Below, one piece after another: positions 10,083 to 18,466 of a DNA stretch of 59,913 nt (within the stretch, counting starts at the first letter, position 1; each line of letters starts with the position of its first letter). This DNA is from Alphaproteobacteria bacterium (GTDB lineage Bacteria > Pseudomonadota > Alphaproteobacteria > Rhizobiales > Beijerinckiaceae). The position numbers and the translations under genes are program-made. The notes under the pieces are model-generated. The model was not told the origin of the DNA. It was given only the letters and a program-made list of their open reading frames with translations, and did not search any database. The stretch spans positions 1-59,913 of the forward strand of contig VGDY01000005.1 in assembly GCA_016869555.1 (NCBI GenBank), read 5' to 3'.

Positions 10083-10670
10083 TTGGCGAGCGGTCCAATC
10101 CAAGCGGTCCCCACGGACATCGAGCACGACAAACTCAGCCGAGAAGAATTGATCGCGCTCCTGCACGGCGTGACCGAGCAGCGCGACAATCTGCTTGCGC
10201 AATATGAATCGATGGCGCTGCAGGTCGACGAGTCGGTTCGAGAGATCGCCGCCGATGAGCTGGACGCGCAGCAGAGCGAAAAGAAGGCCGAGGCGAGCGA
10301 GCATCGCGCGGAGCAGGAAGCCGCGCATGTGGCTGAACTTTCCAGCCAGCTCGACGAAGAGCGCCGGAAGCGCGCCGAGATCGCCGACGAATTTGCTCGT
10401 TTTCGCGAGGCCGTGAAGCATGCGCCGGTCCAAAATCCATGGGACGTGTTGTGGCGCGCGGCGTCGCAGATCGTCAGCGACGGGGTCGCCTGGGCGCGTG
10501 CGAAAATCCCGCCGGACAGCGCCTTCCTGCCATGGTTCGACCGGGCGATCGAATTGGTGAAGGCTTTGAGTCGCTTGGCGTTCAAAGGCGCGAAAGCGCT
10601 CTTCGACTGGGCGAAGCCGCACGTCATCGACTTATGGAGCCGGCTCACAAGCGAACGCCGACGGCAGTGA
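10083..10670 (+). CDS. Coiled-coil protein of unknown function
   Basis: A 195-residue product not recognised as a known family. Residues 20-110 form a charged coiled coil (for example SEKKAEASEHRAEQEAAH). The C-terminal 80 residues are tryptophan-rich and amphipathic (NPWDVLWRAASQIV, LPWFDRAIELVKAL, ALFDWAKPHVIDLW). That pattern suggests membrane-surface association, without a clear signal peptide. The start is a TTG at 10083 with GGGAGG five bases upstream; no ATG or GTG fits better. It is followed by a strong terminator hairpin. Confidence 0.7.
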   Translation: MASGPIQAVPTDIEHDKLSREELIALLHGVTEQRDNLLAQYESMALQVDESVREIAADELDAQQSEKKAEASEHRAEQEAAHVAELSSQLDEERRKRAEIADEFARFREAVKHAPVQNPWDVLWRAASQIVSDGVAWARAKIPPDSAFLPWFDRAIELVKALSRLAFKGAKALFDWAKPHVIDLWSRLTSERRRQ

Positions 10671-10696
10671 TCATGCCGGGCGCCGCCGACGGTTCT

Positions 10697-10735
10697 AAAC
10701 GGCGCCGTCATTCTATGAGGCGCCGTTTATTTTGA
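10697..10735 (+). terminator. Intrinsic terminator
   Basis: A perfect 10-bp stem, AAACGGCGCC (10697-10706) with GGCGCCGTTT (10719-10728), has a 12-base loop and is followed by ATTTTG. It lies between convergent genes ending at 10670 and 10771 and can serve the plus strand; the minus side lacks a T tract. Confidence 0.7.
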
Positions 10736-10770
10736 TGGCGGCGCGGCGAGTTTAGCTCTCGCGCCGCCGA

Positions 10771-11055
10771 TTATTGAGCGCCCGGCTTCGCCGTCGCGTC
10801 CTTGACGCATTTCTTGGTGAAGCTCGCCTTGGCGGCGCCGGCCAATTTCTTCTCGACCGCGGCGGTTTCGCAAGATGCGGCGGCGGCGTCCCTTTCGCAC
10901 TTCTTCATGAAGCTGTTCAGCGCCGAGCCATGCAGCTTTTTTTCGGTCGCCCGGGCGGCGCAGTCCGGCGCGGCGGGCGCCGTTTGCGCGAATGCGGCGG
11001 CGGAACATGCAACGCCGGCGGCGAAGATCATATAGGCCATCGTCAGTCTCAACAT
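10771..11055 (-). CDS. PsiF-repeat exported protein
   Basis: A 94-residue product with a signal peptide (MIFAAGVACSAAAFA) and two copies of the PsiF repeat: CAARATEKKLHGSALNSFMK and CETAAVEKKLAGAAKASFTK, each closed by a Cys. E. coli PsiF is induced by phosphate starvation, but its function is unknown. No Pho box was seen upstream here. The start at 11055 has GAGGA just upstream. Four cysteines in two similar spacings suggest disulfides in the periplasm. Confidence 0.85.
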   Translation of the reverse strand: MLRLTMAYMIFAAGVACSAAAFAQTAPAAPDCAARATEKKLHGSALNSFMKKCERDAAAASCETAAVEKKLAGAAKASFTKKCVKDATAKPGAQ

Positions 11056-11087
11056 GTCGTTGTCCTCGATTGCGCGCGCCGACATGG

Positions 11088-11252
11088 CTAAAAGAGCCAA
11101 AGAAGCGCGACCAGCGACGCCATGCCGATGGCGTCAAACACGATTCCTTCCCAAGTCGGTCCGATCCACGCTCCCAGCGTGAGAAGGCCAACGCCGGCGA
11201 CGAGGGCGACAAATGATCCCTGAATTCCACGACGATTCGGGGGGTCGGCCAT
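11088..11252 (-). CDS. Small membrane protein, unknown function
   Basis: A 54-residue product with two hydrophobic segments (FVALVAGVGLLTLGAWI and GIVFDAIGMASLVALLWLF). The start at 11252 is chosen for its GGAGAGG ribosome-binding site. It lies 32 bases upstream of the PsiF-repeat gene on the same strand and may be cotranscribed with it. No family was recognised. The strong site and the neat two-helix layout support it as a real gene. Confidence 0.55.
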   Translation of the reverse strand: MADPPNRRGIQGSFVALVAGVGLLTLGAWIGPTWEGIVFDAIGMASLVALLWLF

Positions 11253-11720
11253 GACGTCCTCTCCACCGTTGCGAGATGGCGATAGGCGGCCTCCCAATGT
11301 CGCTATCGTAAATCCGCGGACGCCTCCCTTGAACAGAACCGCGCCCCTCATCGGGCGGCGGGCGCGCGATGGAGAACCGCCCGCCGCTCGCGCGGACTGA
11401 TCGGCAGGCGCAGGCTTACCTAGGCGCGCGTCCGGACGGGTCAAGCGTCGGCGCGCGCTCGTCGCGGCGGGGAAAGCGAATGGCGCAATCCCTGCAAAAA
11501 CGTCGTCGCGGTCGACCCTTAGGCTACGCCGCCGGCGGCCGCATGCTCGGTTCCTTCCTTAAATATGGCCAGACTGGAAAATGCCGCAAATTGAGATCAT
11601 CATCTCGGCGCAACGCAAATCGCTTTTCGCCGAATGCAAAATGCGGTCAACTGCAAACAAACTTATCATACGTCATCAGACGTTTCGATTGAGCGTCAAG
11701 ATCAACCAAGGCGGCGACGA
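11253..11720. other. Intergenic region without recognised gene
   Basis: A 468-base divergent interval between the small membrane protein and the FecR-like gene. The right half (from about 11560) is richer in A+T than the surroundings and probably holds the promoter of the FecR-like gene. A short palindrome ACGTC-ATCA-GACGT lies at about 11671-11684. No RNA gene or repeat was recognised. Confidence 0.5.
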
Positions 11721-12545
11721 ATGAGGTATGCGATTCACCGTTGGCGCGCCGGATTGTGCCTTCTGCTGGCGACCGCGATCGTCGCCGGCGACGTTCACGC
11801 ATACGAAAATATCGGCGTCGCTTCCTTTGTCCGCAACGAAGTGACTGGCGTCCTGCCGACGCGCTCGGTGGTGATCAACATCGGCGAAAATGTCGTCCGG
11901 GACGAAATTGTGAAAACATCTTCAGACAGCGTCGCCAAGCTCGTCTTCACCGACAGCTCGAATCTATCGATCGGGCCGAACTCAATGGTCAAGCTGGATA
12001 AATTCGTCGCGGCGGGGGCGTCCAGCTATGGCAAGGAGACGATCAACGTGTTGAAGGGCGCCTTCCGTTTCACGACCGGGCATTTCGACAAGCGCGCCTA
12101 TGAAGTCAAGACGGGCGTCGCGACCATTGGCGTGCGTGGAACGATCTATGAAGGCCGAGCCGAACCAAATCGAACCATCCTCAATGTGCTGGAAGGCGCG
12201 GTGCGGGTCCGCACCACGGGCGGCGGAGGCTGTAATCTTTCCGCCGGACAATCGGCGGTCATCACCGCCTCAAACTGCTCGCCGGCGGCCGGCTTCGCTC
12301 CAAACTCCCAGATTTTTGCGGAACATTGCGCCAGGAGCCCGGCGCTGTGCTCGAAGGAAGAATATTCGCAGCTGCAGCCGCCGCAGGAGAACGGGCAAGG
12401 CTTCCTCGGCGGGGATTATGCCGGAATGATCCTCATGCCTGCTGCGGGGATCGGCGGCGGAATCGGCGCATGGCTCGGCAGCCGGCCGCAGCATTCCGGG
12501 GGTTTGTCTAATTTCCTGCCGCCGCTCACGCCTGCTAGCCCGTGA
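11721..12545 (+). CDS. FecR-domain exported protein
   Basis: A 274-residue product with a signal peptide (AGLCLLLATAIVAGDVHA) and a FecR domain at about residues 30-180: TGVLPTRSVVINIGENV, VFTDSSNLSIGPNS, INVLKGAFRFTTG and TGVATIGVRGTIYEG. The C-terminal third holds four cysteines and a Gly/Ala-rich hydrophobic stretch (GMILMPAAGIGGGIGAWLG). There is no TonB receptor or ECF sigma gene beside it, so it is not a classical FecR anti-sigma factor. Such orphan FecR proteins are widespread and of unknown role. Confidence 0.82.
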   Translation: MRYAIHRWRAGLCLLLATAIVAGDVHAYENIGVASFVRNEVTGVLPTRSVVINIGENVVRDEIVKTSSDSVAKLVFTDSSNLSIGPNSMVKLDKFVAAGASSYGKETINVLKGAFRFTTGHFDKRAYEVKTGVATIGVRGTIYEGRAEPNRTILNVLEGAVRVRTTGGGGCNLSAGQSAVITASNCSPAAGFAPNSQIFAEHCARSPALCSKEEYSQLQPPQENGQGFLGGDYAGMILMPAAGIGGGIGAWLGSRPQHSGGLSNFLPPLTPASP

Positions 12546-12684
12546 TCTTGATTTCGGCAGCGGAGGAGCCGCCGATCGCGAAGACGGCGGTGGCAAAGTT
12601 TCAATGGCGCTGAGAGCCGCGGGGAAGAACGCCCGCAATTTTTTCGAAAAACGCGTGGAATTTCAATAAGCGCTTCTAAAACAA

Positions 12685-12774
12685 TGGCGGAGAGGGAGGG
12701 ATTCGAACCCCCGATACAGTTGCCCGTATGCCGCATTTCGAGTGCGGTGCTTTCAACCACTCAGCCACCTCTCC
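12685..12774 (-). tRNA. tRNA-Ser (anticodon CGA)
   Basis: A class II tRNA on the minus strand with a 7-bp acceptor stem (GGAGAGG pairing with CCTCTCC), a D arm starting TGGCTGAGTGG, anticodon loop CTCGAAA (anticodon complementary to 12738-12740), a long variable arm and the T arm GGTTCGAATCC. Discriminator G is followed by an encoded CCA (12685-12687). It reads the UCG codon. Confidence 0.97.
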
Positions 12775-12918
12775 GCAGCCATGGGCTGCCGCAGATAGCA
12801 TGCGCCGGAACTGAGGATCAAGTCGACAGCGCTTCTTCTCAAGCGCGACGCAAGGCTCAAGACATCGGCTGCGATCATATCATTTCAATCTAGAACGTGC
12901 GCGGCGCGCCGCGCGCCA

Positions 12919-12950
12919 AATCTATCCACCGCAAAATATATACATAGATT
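12919..12950 (+). promoter_or_regulatory. Candidate vapBC operator (inverted repeat)
   Basis: AATCTAT (12919-12925) and ATAGATT (12944-12950) form an inverted repeat with an 18-base spacer in an unusually A+T-rich patch, 34 bases before vapB. VapB proteins of the AbrB fold usually bind palindromes in their own promoter. The patch also holds TATATA and TTGACA-like sequences. Confidence 0.4.
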
Positions 12951-12983
12951 GACACTCTAAAGAACCGGCGTCACATTCTCGTC

Positions 12984-13220
12984 ATGGGCGCGACTCGCAT
13001 TTTCAAATCCGGCAATAGTCTCGCGGTCAGGTTGCCGCGCGGAATCGCTTTCGACGAGGGCGCCGAGGTCGTCGTGCGGCGGCAGGGCGAAAGCCTTGTG
13101 GTGACGCCGCTGCGGCTGGACATGGCGCAGCTCGTGGCGCGGCTCAAGGCCGCGCCGCCCACGGTCGCCCTGTCGCGTCCCGAGTTCAAGCCGCCCAAGC
13201 GGCTTTTTGAGCCGCGCTGA
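12984..13220 (+). CDS. vapB: VapB-type antitoxin (AbrB/MazE fold)
   Basis: A 78-residue protein whose N-terminal half is an AbrB/SpoVT swapped-hairpin DNA-binding domain: RIFKSGNSLAVRLPRG, then GAEVVVRRQGESLVVTP. The C-terminal tail (SRPEFKPPKRLFEPR) is the kind that wraps the VapC toxin. It stops five bases before vapC. No good ribosome-binding site is visible before the ATG. Confidence 0.88.
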   Translation: MGATRIFKSGNSLAVRLPRGIAFDEGAEVVVRRQGESLVVTPLRLDMAQLVARLKAAPPTVALSRPEFKPPKRLFEPR

Positions 13221-13224
13221 CGCC

Positions 13225-13617
13225 ATGGCCCGCTATCTCATCGACACCAATATCGTCATGGCCGCGGCGCTCGGCCTGCCCGGCGTGCTCGACCGCCTCT
13301 CGGCGCTCGAAATCGGCGATGTGGCGATTTCGGCGATCAGCCTCGCGGAGACGCTGGGCGGCGCGGGCGGCGCTGAAAATGACGGACGACTCGCCGAGAA
13401 CATCGCGCTCATCGCCGAAAATATCGACGTGCTGCCTTTCGATCGCGGCGCCGCGGACGCCTATGGCGCGCTGCTTCGCAAAGTCGACCACAAGCGCCGC
13501 CGAACGCTCGACCGGATGATCGCCGCCCAGGCGCTCGACCTCGGCCTGACGCTGGTCGCGGCCAACACCGACGATTTCGACGACATCCCCGGCCTGACCA
13601 TCGAGAAATGGGCCTAG
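13225..13617 (+). CDS. vapC: VapC-type toxin, PIN-domain ribonuclease
   Basis: A 130-residue PIN-domain protein. The acidic metal-binding residues are visible in LIDTNI, SLAETLG, DRMIAAQALD and ANTDDFDDI. VapC toxins cut RNA, often tRNA, when released from VapB. The TAG stop codon is the first part of a 118-bp repeat element, so the element seems to have joined exactly at the end of the gene without harming the toxin. The module is next to tRNA-Ser. Confidence 0.9.
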   Translation: MARYLIDTNIVMAAALGLPGVLDRLSALEIGDVAISAISLAETLGGAGGAENDGRLAENIALIAENIDVLPFDRGAADAYGALLRKVDHKRRRTLDRMIAAQALDLGLTLVAANTDDFDDIPGLTIEKWA

Positions 13618-13731
13618 AGCGCGCTGCGAAAAAGTGGGAACCGGTTTTTCGCGTGGAGCGCGCTCTAAACTTTTGGAATCGATCACGTTATCTGCATTTG
13701 GGCGATTCCGCCCAAATGCAGCGTGATCTAG
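13614..13731 (+). repeat. RIME-like composite palindromic element, copy 1
   Basis: A 118-base element bounded by CTAG at both ends. The first module holds the palindrome GCGAAAAA/GTTTTTCGC (13625-13652) inside GAGCGCGC arms. The second is a long hairpin of GATCACG...CTGCATTTGGGCG pairing with CCGCCCAAATGCAG...CGTGATC (13681-13728). A second copy, inverted and 93% identical (8 differences), lies at 46119-46236. The element provides the vapC stop and ends 6 bases before the prfB stop, so it may also act as a terminator for both convergent genes. Confidence 0.9.
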
Positions 13732-13737
13732 GGCCCG

Positions 13738-14869
13738 CTACTCGACGTCCTCGACCTTCTCCGGACCGCCGCCGTATATACGCTGGGCCAGCGAGGCCTG
13801 CATGAAGTCGTCGAGTTCGCCGTCGAGGACTTCCGACGGCGTTCCCGAAGTGAAGCCGGTGCGCAGATCCTTCACCAGCTGATAGGGCTGCAGCACATAG
13901 CTGCGGATCTGATGGCCCCAGCCGATCTCGGTCTTTGAGGCCGCGGCCTTGTTGGCCTCGGCCTCGCGCATTTCGAGCTCGCGTTCATAGAGCCTTGCGC
14001 GCAGCATGTTCCAGGCGGTGGCGCGGTTCTTGTGCTGCGAGCGCTCGGCCTGACAGGCGACGACGATGCCGGTCGGCAGATGGGTGATGCGGATCGCCGA
14101 ATCGGTGGTGTTGACGTGCTGGCCGCCGGCGCCTGACGATCTATACGTGTCTATACGACAATCCGACTCATTGATGTTGACTTCGATACGGTCGTCGACC
14201 ACCGGATAGACCCAGACCGAGGCGAAGCTCGTATGGCGGCGCGCGTTCGAATCGAAGGGCGAGATGCGCACCAGGCGATGCACGCCCGATTCGGTCTTCG
14301 CCCAGCCATGGGCGTTATGGCCCTTGACGAGCAGCGTGCCGGACTTGATGCCGGCCTCTTCGCCCGGCGTCTCCTCGATCACCTCGACCTTGAATTTATG
14401 CCGCTCGCCCCAACGGGCGTACATGCGAAACAGCATGCGCGCCCAATCCTGGCTCTCGGTGCCGCCGGCGCCCGAATGAACCTCGATGAAAGTGTCGTTG
14501 GCGTCGGCCTCGCCGGAAAACAGCGCCTCGATCTGGCGGGCGCGGGCCGTCTTGAGGATCGCTTTCAGCGCTTCGACGCCTTCTTTTTCGGTCGCCGCGT
14601 CGCCTTCCGACTCGCCGAGCTCGACGAGGGTCAGGGCGTCGTCAAGCTCGCGCGCGAGGCTCGATAGCCCCCCCATCTGCTCTTCGAGCTGGGTGCGCTC
14701 GCGCATCAGCTTCTGCGCGGCTTCGGGATCGTTCCAGAGCGCGGGGTCTTCCGCCCGGACGTTCAGTTCGGCGAGGCGCCGCTGCGACGTATCGACGTCA
14801 AAGATGCCTCCTCAGCAGCCCGATGGACTGCTCGATGTCGGCTTTCAGCGCAAGCGGTTCGGCGCGCAT
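13738..14869 (-). CDS. prfB: Peptide chain release factor 2, programmed +1 frameshift
   Basis: RF2 releases peptides at UGA and UAA codons. The gene starts at ATG 14869 and reads 23 codons to an in-frame TGA (14798-14800). A +1 shift skipping T14800 continues to 13738, giving about 376 residues. The main frame has the SPF recognition tripeptide ([15 protein letters not shown]) and the catalytic GGQ loop ([15 protein letters not shown]). The shift site is the classical one, with an AGGAGG internal Shine-Dalgarno sequence before CTT TGA C. RF2 shortage would favour the shift, giving autoregulation. Coordinates given here span both frames. Confidence 0.95.
14797..14815 (-). promoter_or_regulatory. 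prfB +1 recoding site
   Basis: On the minus strand the codons read AGG AGG CAT CTT TGA C. The internal AGGAGG, the slippery CTT and the UGA-C context match the canonical autoregulatory RF2 frameshift window, three bases separating the Shine-Dalgarno sequence from CTT. Confidence 0.95.
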
Positions 14870-14971
14870 GATCTTTCCAATTGCGGATGTGCAAAGCGGC
14901 CTCGCCGCGTTCGGCGCGGAAATTAGGCGGCGCGCGCGCGGCTGTAAACCCCGCAACTCACACCGCTAACC

Positions 14972-16060
14972 TCAATAGCTCCTGTCCGCCGGCCGATCGC
15001 GTCGCTCCCGCGCGGCCGGCTTCTTGTCTTCGCTCTCGGGCGTACCGGCGAGACCCCAGCGACGCATTAGAAAAAGCGCCGTCGCCGAGGCGAGCAGGCA
15101 AAGAATTGTCGCGTAGAGCGTGCCGTTTTCGTCTTCCGCAAACAGCAGGTTCTTGGTGTTCATGCCAAAATAGCCGGTGACGAAGGTCGCCGGCAGCAGC
15201 AGCATCGTCGTGAAGGTCAACACATAGAGCCGATCGTTGGTCTCGAGACTCAGCAGATCGTTGAGTTCGTCCTGCAGGAGGCGGGCGCGCTCCTGAAGGC
15301 TCGTCACATCCTGGGTCAGGGCGCCGGCGTGTTGAACGAGTCGCGCGGCGGCCTCGCGCAAATCGTCGTCCCGCTGCTCGCCGAGCTCCTCCTCAATTGT
15401 TTCCAGTCGCGCCACGGTCGTCGACAGGCCGCTGATCTGGCGCGAAAGGCGCACCGCGTCGCGGCGCGCGGCGCTGAGCGCCGGCCGCGCCAGGCGGCCG
15501 CGCTGATCGATGATGCGGTCTTCGACGCGATCGAAGGCCGCGCCAAGCTCGGCGGCTTTCCGCGCCAGCCCGTCGATCAGCGCATGCGTGAGAAGTTCGA
15601 AGAGATCGATCGGCGACGCAAGGCAAGCGCCGCGATCGACGGCGATGCGCGTCTGCTCGACGCTATCCATCGGCAGGCGCCGCGCGCTGATGAAGAAGCT
15701 CGCGCCCGAGGCGAAGCGGACATAATCGGTGCGCGACGTCGGACCGCCGAGATCGCGCTCGTAATCGAGCAGCGCGCCGCTGACGATTCCTTCCGAATAT
15801 TCGAGATGCTGGTGGTCGACCGGATCGCACAGCGAATCGCGCGCGTCTTCGGGAAGCGCCTCGATCCGCGCCAGCAGCGGGCGCGAGCGCACGTCGGCGA
15901 GATCCATGTGCAGCCATAAGAATCCCTCGCGCGGCGCGCCGATCGTATCGAAATCCTCGGCCGTTCCCGGCGCGGCTTCGCCGTTCGCGCCGAACCGCAC
16001 GAACCAAAGACACCCGGGAATGTCGGCGCGCGGCGTTTGTGCGAGGCGGTATGGGATCAT
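14972..16060 (-). CDS. CorA/ZntB-family divalent cation transporter
   Basis: A 362-residue 2-TM-GxN transporter with a large cytosolic N-terminal domain and long helix (residues 150-290). Two C-terminal membrane segments follow (LYVLTFTTMLLLPATFVTGYF and TILCLLASATALFLM). The signature YFGMN ends the first membrane helix. The start, which resembles Zn-type ZntB proteins (CLWFVRFGANG, WLHMDLAD), favours ZntB over CorA, but the ion cannot be decided. The charged tail after the second helix is cytosolic. Confidence 0.88.
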   Translation of the reverse strand: MIPYRLAQTPRADIPGCLWFVRFGANGEAAPGTAEDFDTIGAPREGFLWLHMDLADVRSRPLLARIEALPEDARDSLCDPVDHQHLEYSEGIVSGALLDYERDLGGPTSRTDYVRFASGASFFISARRLPMDSVEQTRIAVDRGACLASPIDLFELLTHALIDGLARKAAELGAAFDRVEDRIIDQRGRLARPALSAARRDAVRLSRQISGLSTTVARLETIEEELGEQRDDDLREAAARLVQHAGALTQDVTSLQERARLLQDELNDLLSLETNDRLYVLTFTTMLLLPATFVTGYFGMNTKNLLFAEDENGTLYATILCLLASATALFLMRRWGLAGTPESEDKKPAARERRDRPADRSY

Positions 16061-16128
16061 AGCTGGCTCACGGAGAGGCGCGAAAACAGAGCCCGGCGAA
16101 TTATAACAGGCTTACGACAGGCGCGGCG

Positions 16129-17625
16129 TCAATCCTCGGACAGCCGGGTCTTGCCCGGCCCATGCGGCTCGACGAGCGCGCCGAAATCATGCGGCTCCTT
16201 GCGGGCGCGCCTGAGCGCCGCATCGAGAAATTCGGTAAAGGCGTCGATGTCGCGCGCCTCGGTGCGGTGGTTGATGATCGCGGCGCGGATCGCCGGAATC
16301 CCGTCGAGGATGGTCAGCGAGGGCGCCGCCTCGCCGCGCTCATGGAGCTCCATGACGATTTCGCGGGCGAGCGAACCGTCGTCATCGTCCTTGACGCCGA
16401 AACAGACGATATTGAGCGTCACCGGCGCGCGCAGCACGAAGGCGTCCGACTGGGCGATCCAGGATTCGAGACGCTTCGCCATGACGCAGGTCTGCTCGAT
16501 ACATTGGCCGAGCCGCTTGGCGCCAAAGGTTTCGATGGTGAACCAGGTCTTGAGCGCCCGAAAGCCGCGCGAAAGATCGGGTCCGAGATCGCACGGCCAG
16601 GCGTCGCCCGCCGCCAGGCCGCGCGGCGCGCGCGTCAGATAGGCGGCGTTGGCGGCGAAGGCGCGCTTATGGGCCTCGGGATCGCGCACCAGAAAGAATC
16701 CGGCGTCGTAAGGGACGTGCAGCCATTTATGGAAGTCGAAGGCGACGCTGTCGGCGCGCTCCAGCCCCTTGACCATCGGCTTCAGCGCCGGCGACAGAGC
16801 GGCGAGCGCGCCGAAGGCGCCGTCGACGTGGAACCACATGTCCTCGCTGTGCGCCACGTCGGCGAGCCGGTCGAGCGGGTCGATCGCGCCGGTGTCGACC
16901 GTCCCCGCCGTGCCGACGATCAGAAAGGGCCTGAAGCCCGCCGCCCGGTCGGCGGCGATGGCGCGGCGCAGATCGCGCACTTTCATCGCCCGGCGCTCGT
17001 CCGAGGGAATGAGGCGCAGATGGCGCGCGCCGAGCCCCGCCAGCTCCATCGCCTGGCGCACGCAATTATGCGCTTCCCGCGAGGCATAGGCGATGAGCTG
17101 ACCCGATTGCGCGCAGAGTCCGTTGAGCCGCACGTCCTTGTCGCCATAGGCCTGATCGCGCGCGACGAGCAGGCACAGGAAATTGGCGATCGAGGTGCCG
17201 GTAACGAAAATGCCGCTGGCGTCCGCCGGAAAGCCGAAGGCCTGCGCCACCCAGGCGGCGATCTGGCGCTCGACGTCGATGGCGATGTGGTTGCGTCCGC
17301 CGCAGTTCGAATTCATGCCGGCGGCGAGCATTTCCGCGATCATGCCGGCCGGCGTGCCGGCGCCCTGCGCCCAGCCCATGAACATCGGATGGGTGTTGCC
17401 GGTCGCGAAGGGCTTGATGTAGCGGTCGAAATCCTCCAGCACGGCGGAGAACTCACGCCCTTCCTGGGGCAGTTCGCGTTTGAATCGCGCCTGCGCCTCC
17501 TCGCTCGGCGCCGTCCAGACCGGGCGCTGGCGCAAATCGCGCAGATGCTCAAGCATCATGTCGAGGGCGCGATGGCTCTCGACGCGAAATTCGTCCCAGT
17601 CTTCGGGATCGAGATTGACCGGCAT
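16129..17625 (-). CDS. PLP-dependent group II amino acid decarboxylase
   Basis: A 498-residue enzyme of the aromatic-L-amino-acid/glutamate decarboxylase group. The PLP lysine is in FDFHKWLHVPYD. HPMFMGW and GAGTPAGMIAEML mark the N-terminal substrate region, and HVDGAFGA holds the PLP-nitrogen aspartate. The substrate is uncertain: tryptophan, DOPA or another aromatic amino acid are family options. The ATG at 17625 has GAGG eight bases upstream; a GTG at 17700 has its site too close. It is not obviously in an operon with neighbours. Confidence 0.88.
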   Translation of the reverse strand: MPVNLDPEDWDEFRVESHRALDMMLEHLRDLRQRPVWTAPSEEAQARFKRELPQEGREFSAVLEDFDRYIKPFATGNTHPMFMGWAQGAGTPAGMIAEMLAAGMNSNCGGRNHIAIDVERQIAAWVAQAFGFPADASGIFVTGTSIANFLCLLVARDQAYGDKDVRLNGLCAQSGQLIAYASREAHNCVRQAMELAGLGARHLRLIPSDERRAMKVRDLRRAIAADRAAGFRPFLIVGTAGTVDTGAIDPLDRLADVAHSEDMWFHVDGAFGALAALSPALKPMVKGLERADSVAFDFHKWLHVPYDAGFFLVRDPEAHKRAFAANAAYLTRAPRGLAAGDAWPCDLGPDLSRGFRALKTWFTIETFGAKRLGQCIEQTCVMAKRLESWIAQSDAFVLRAPVTLNIVCFGVKDDDDGSLAREIVMELHERGEAAPSLTILDGIPAIRAAIINHRTEARDIDAFTEFLDAALRRARKEPHDFGALVEPHGPGKTRLSED

Positions 17626-17743
17626 GTCCACAGCCTCGCGCGCCGGCGGCTCAGCGGAGACGCAACGACGGTTGCGAAGGATCGCGCGAAGGCGTTTCAC
17701 GCTCCTGCAAATAGCCGGGTTTCCCCGTCTGGCGCAACCTCAT

Positions 17744-18445
17744 CTATTTTCCGATGCTTACGGCCACGGACCCGACGTGCTCGACCACGCCTTCCGCGCG
17801 GTCGCCTGCAAGAAGCGGTCCGACTCCCGACGGCGTGCCGGTAAAGATCAGGTCGCCGGGCGCAAGCGCGACGTTACGGGAAAGCGCCGCGATGATTTCG
17901 GCAACGCTCCAGATGAGATCGCCAAGATCGCCCTCCTGTCGAAGCGCGCCATTGACCGAGAGCGCGATGCGGCCGCGCGCCGGATGGCCGATTTCGGCGA
18001 CGGGGCGGATGGCGCCGATCGGCGCGGAATGGTCGAAGCCCTTCGACATGTCCCAGGGGCGGCCGGCGTTGCGCGCCGCCGTTTGGAGGTCGCGCCGGGT
18101 CAGGTCGATCCCCGCAGCATAGCCGAAGACGCAGTCGAGCGCCTTCTCGACAGGGATTTCAGCGCCGCCACGGGAGAGCGCCGCGACCAGTTCGATCTCG
18201 TGGTGGAGATCGCTCGTCAGAGTCGGGTAGGGAATCGACGCGCCGCTCTCGACCACGGCGTCGGCGGGCTTGGCGAAAAACACCGGCGGCTCTCCGCCCT
18301 TCGCCGGCTCTTTTCCCATTTCGCGCGCGTGCGCGGCGTAATTCAGCGCGATGCAGAAGATCCGCCGCACGGGAAATCGCCTTACGTCCTGCGCAACGGC
18401 GACGCTTGGGCAGGGCGGCGGCGGGAAAAGGAATTCAGCGGACAT
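17744..18445 (-). CDS. Fumarylacetoacetate hydrolase family protein
   Basis: A 233-residue single-domain FAH-family enzyme. The metal ligands are in HHEIELV and GIDLTRRDLQ. SKGFDHSAPIG and FTGTPSGVGPL are the family signatures. Members include acylpyruvases, oxaloacetate decarboxylases and 2-keto-4-pentenoate hydratase-like enzymes; a general acylpyruvate hydrolase role is likeliest. It lies just after the hslO stop on the same strand (21 bases), so it may be the last gene of the arg-hslO operon. Confidence 0.9.
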   Translation of the reverse strand: MSAEFLFPPPPCPSVAVAQDVRRFPVRRIFCIALNYAAHAREMGKEPAKGGEPPVFFAKPADAVVESGASIPYPTLTSDLHHEIELVAALSRGGAEIPVEKALDCVFGYAAGIDLTRRDLQTAARNAGRPWDMSKGFDHSAPIGAIRPVAEIGHPARGRIALSVNGALRQEGDLGDLIWSVAEIIAALSRNVALAPGDLIFTGTPSGVGPLLAGDRAEGVVEHVGSVAVSIGK

Positions 18446-18466
18446 GTCTTTGCTTCCGCCTCCCGG

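Noticed and set aside
12949-12977. TTGACA before vapB as a sigma70 promoter
   Set aside because: No acceptable -10 element follows at the right distance; only the inverted repeat was kept.
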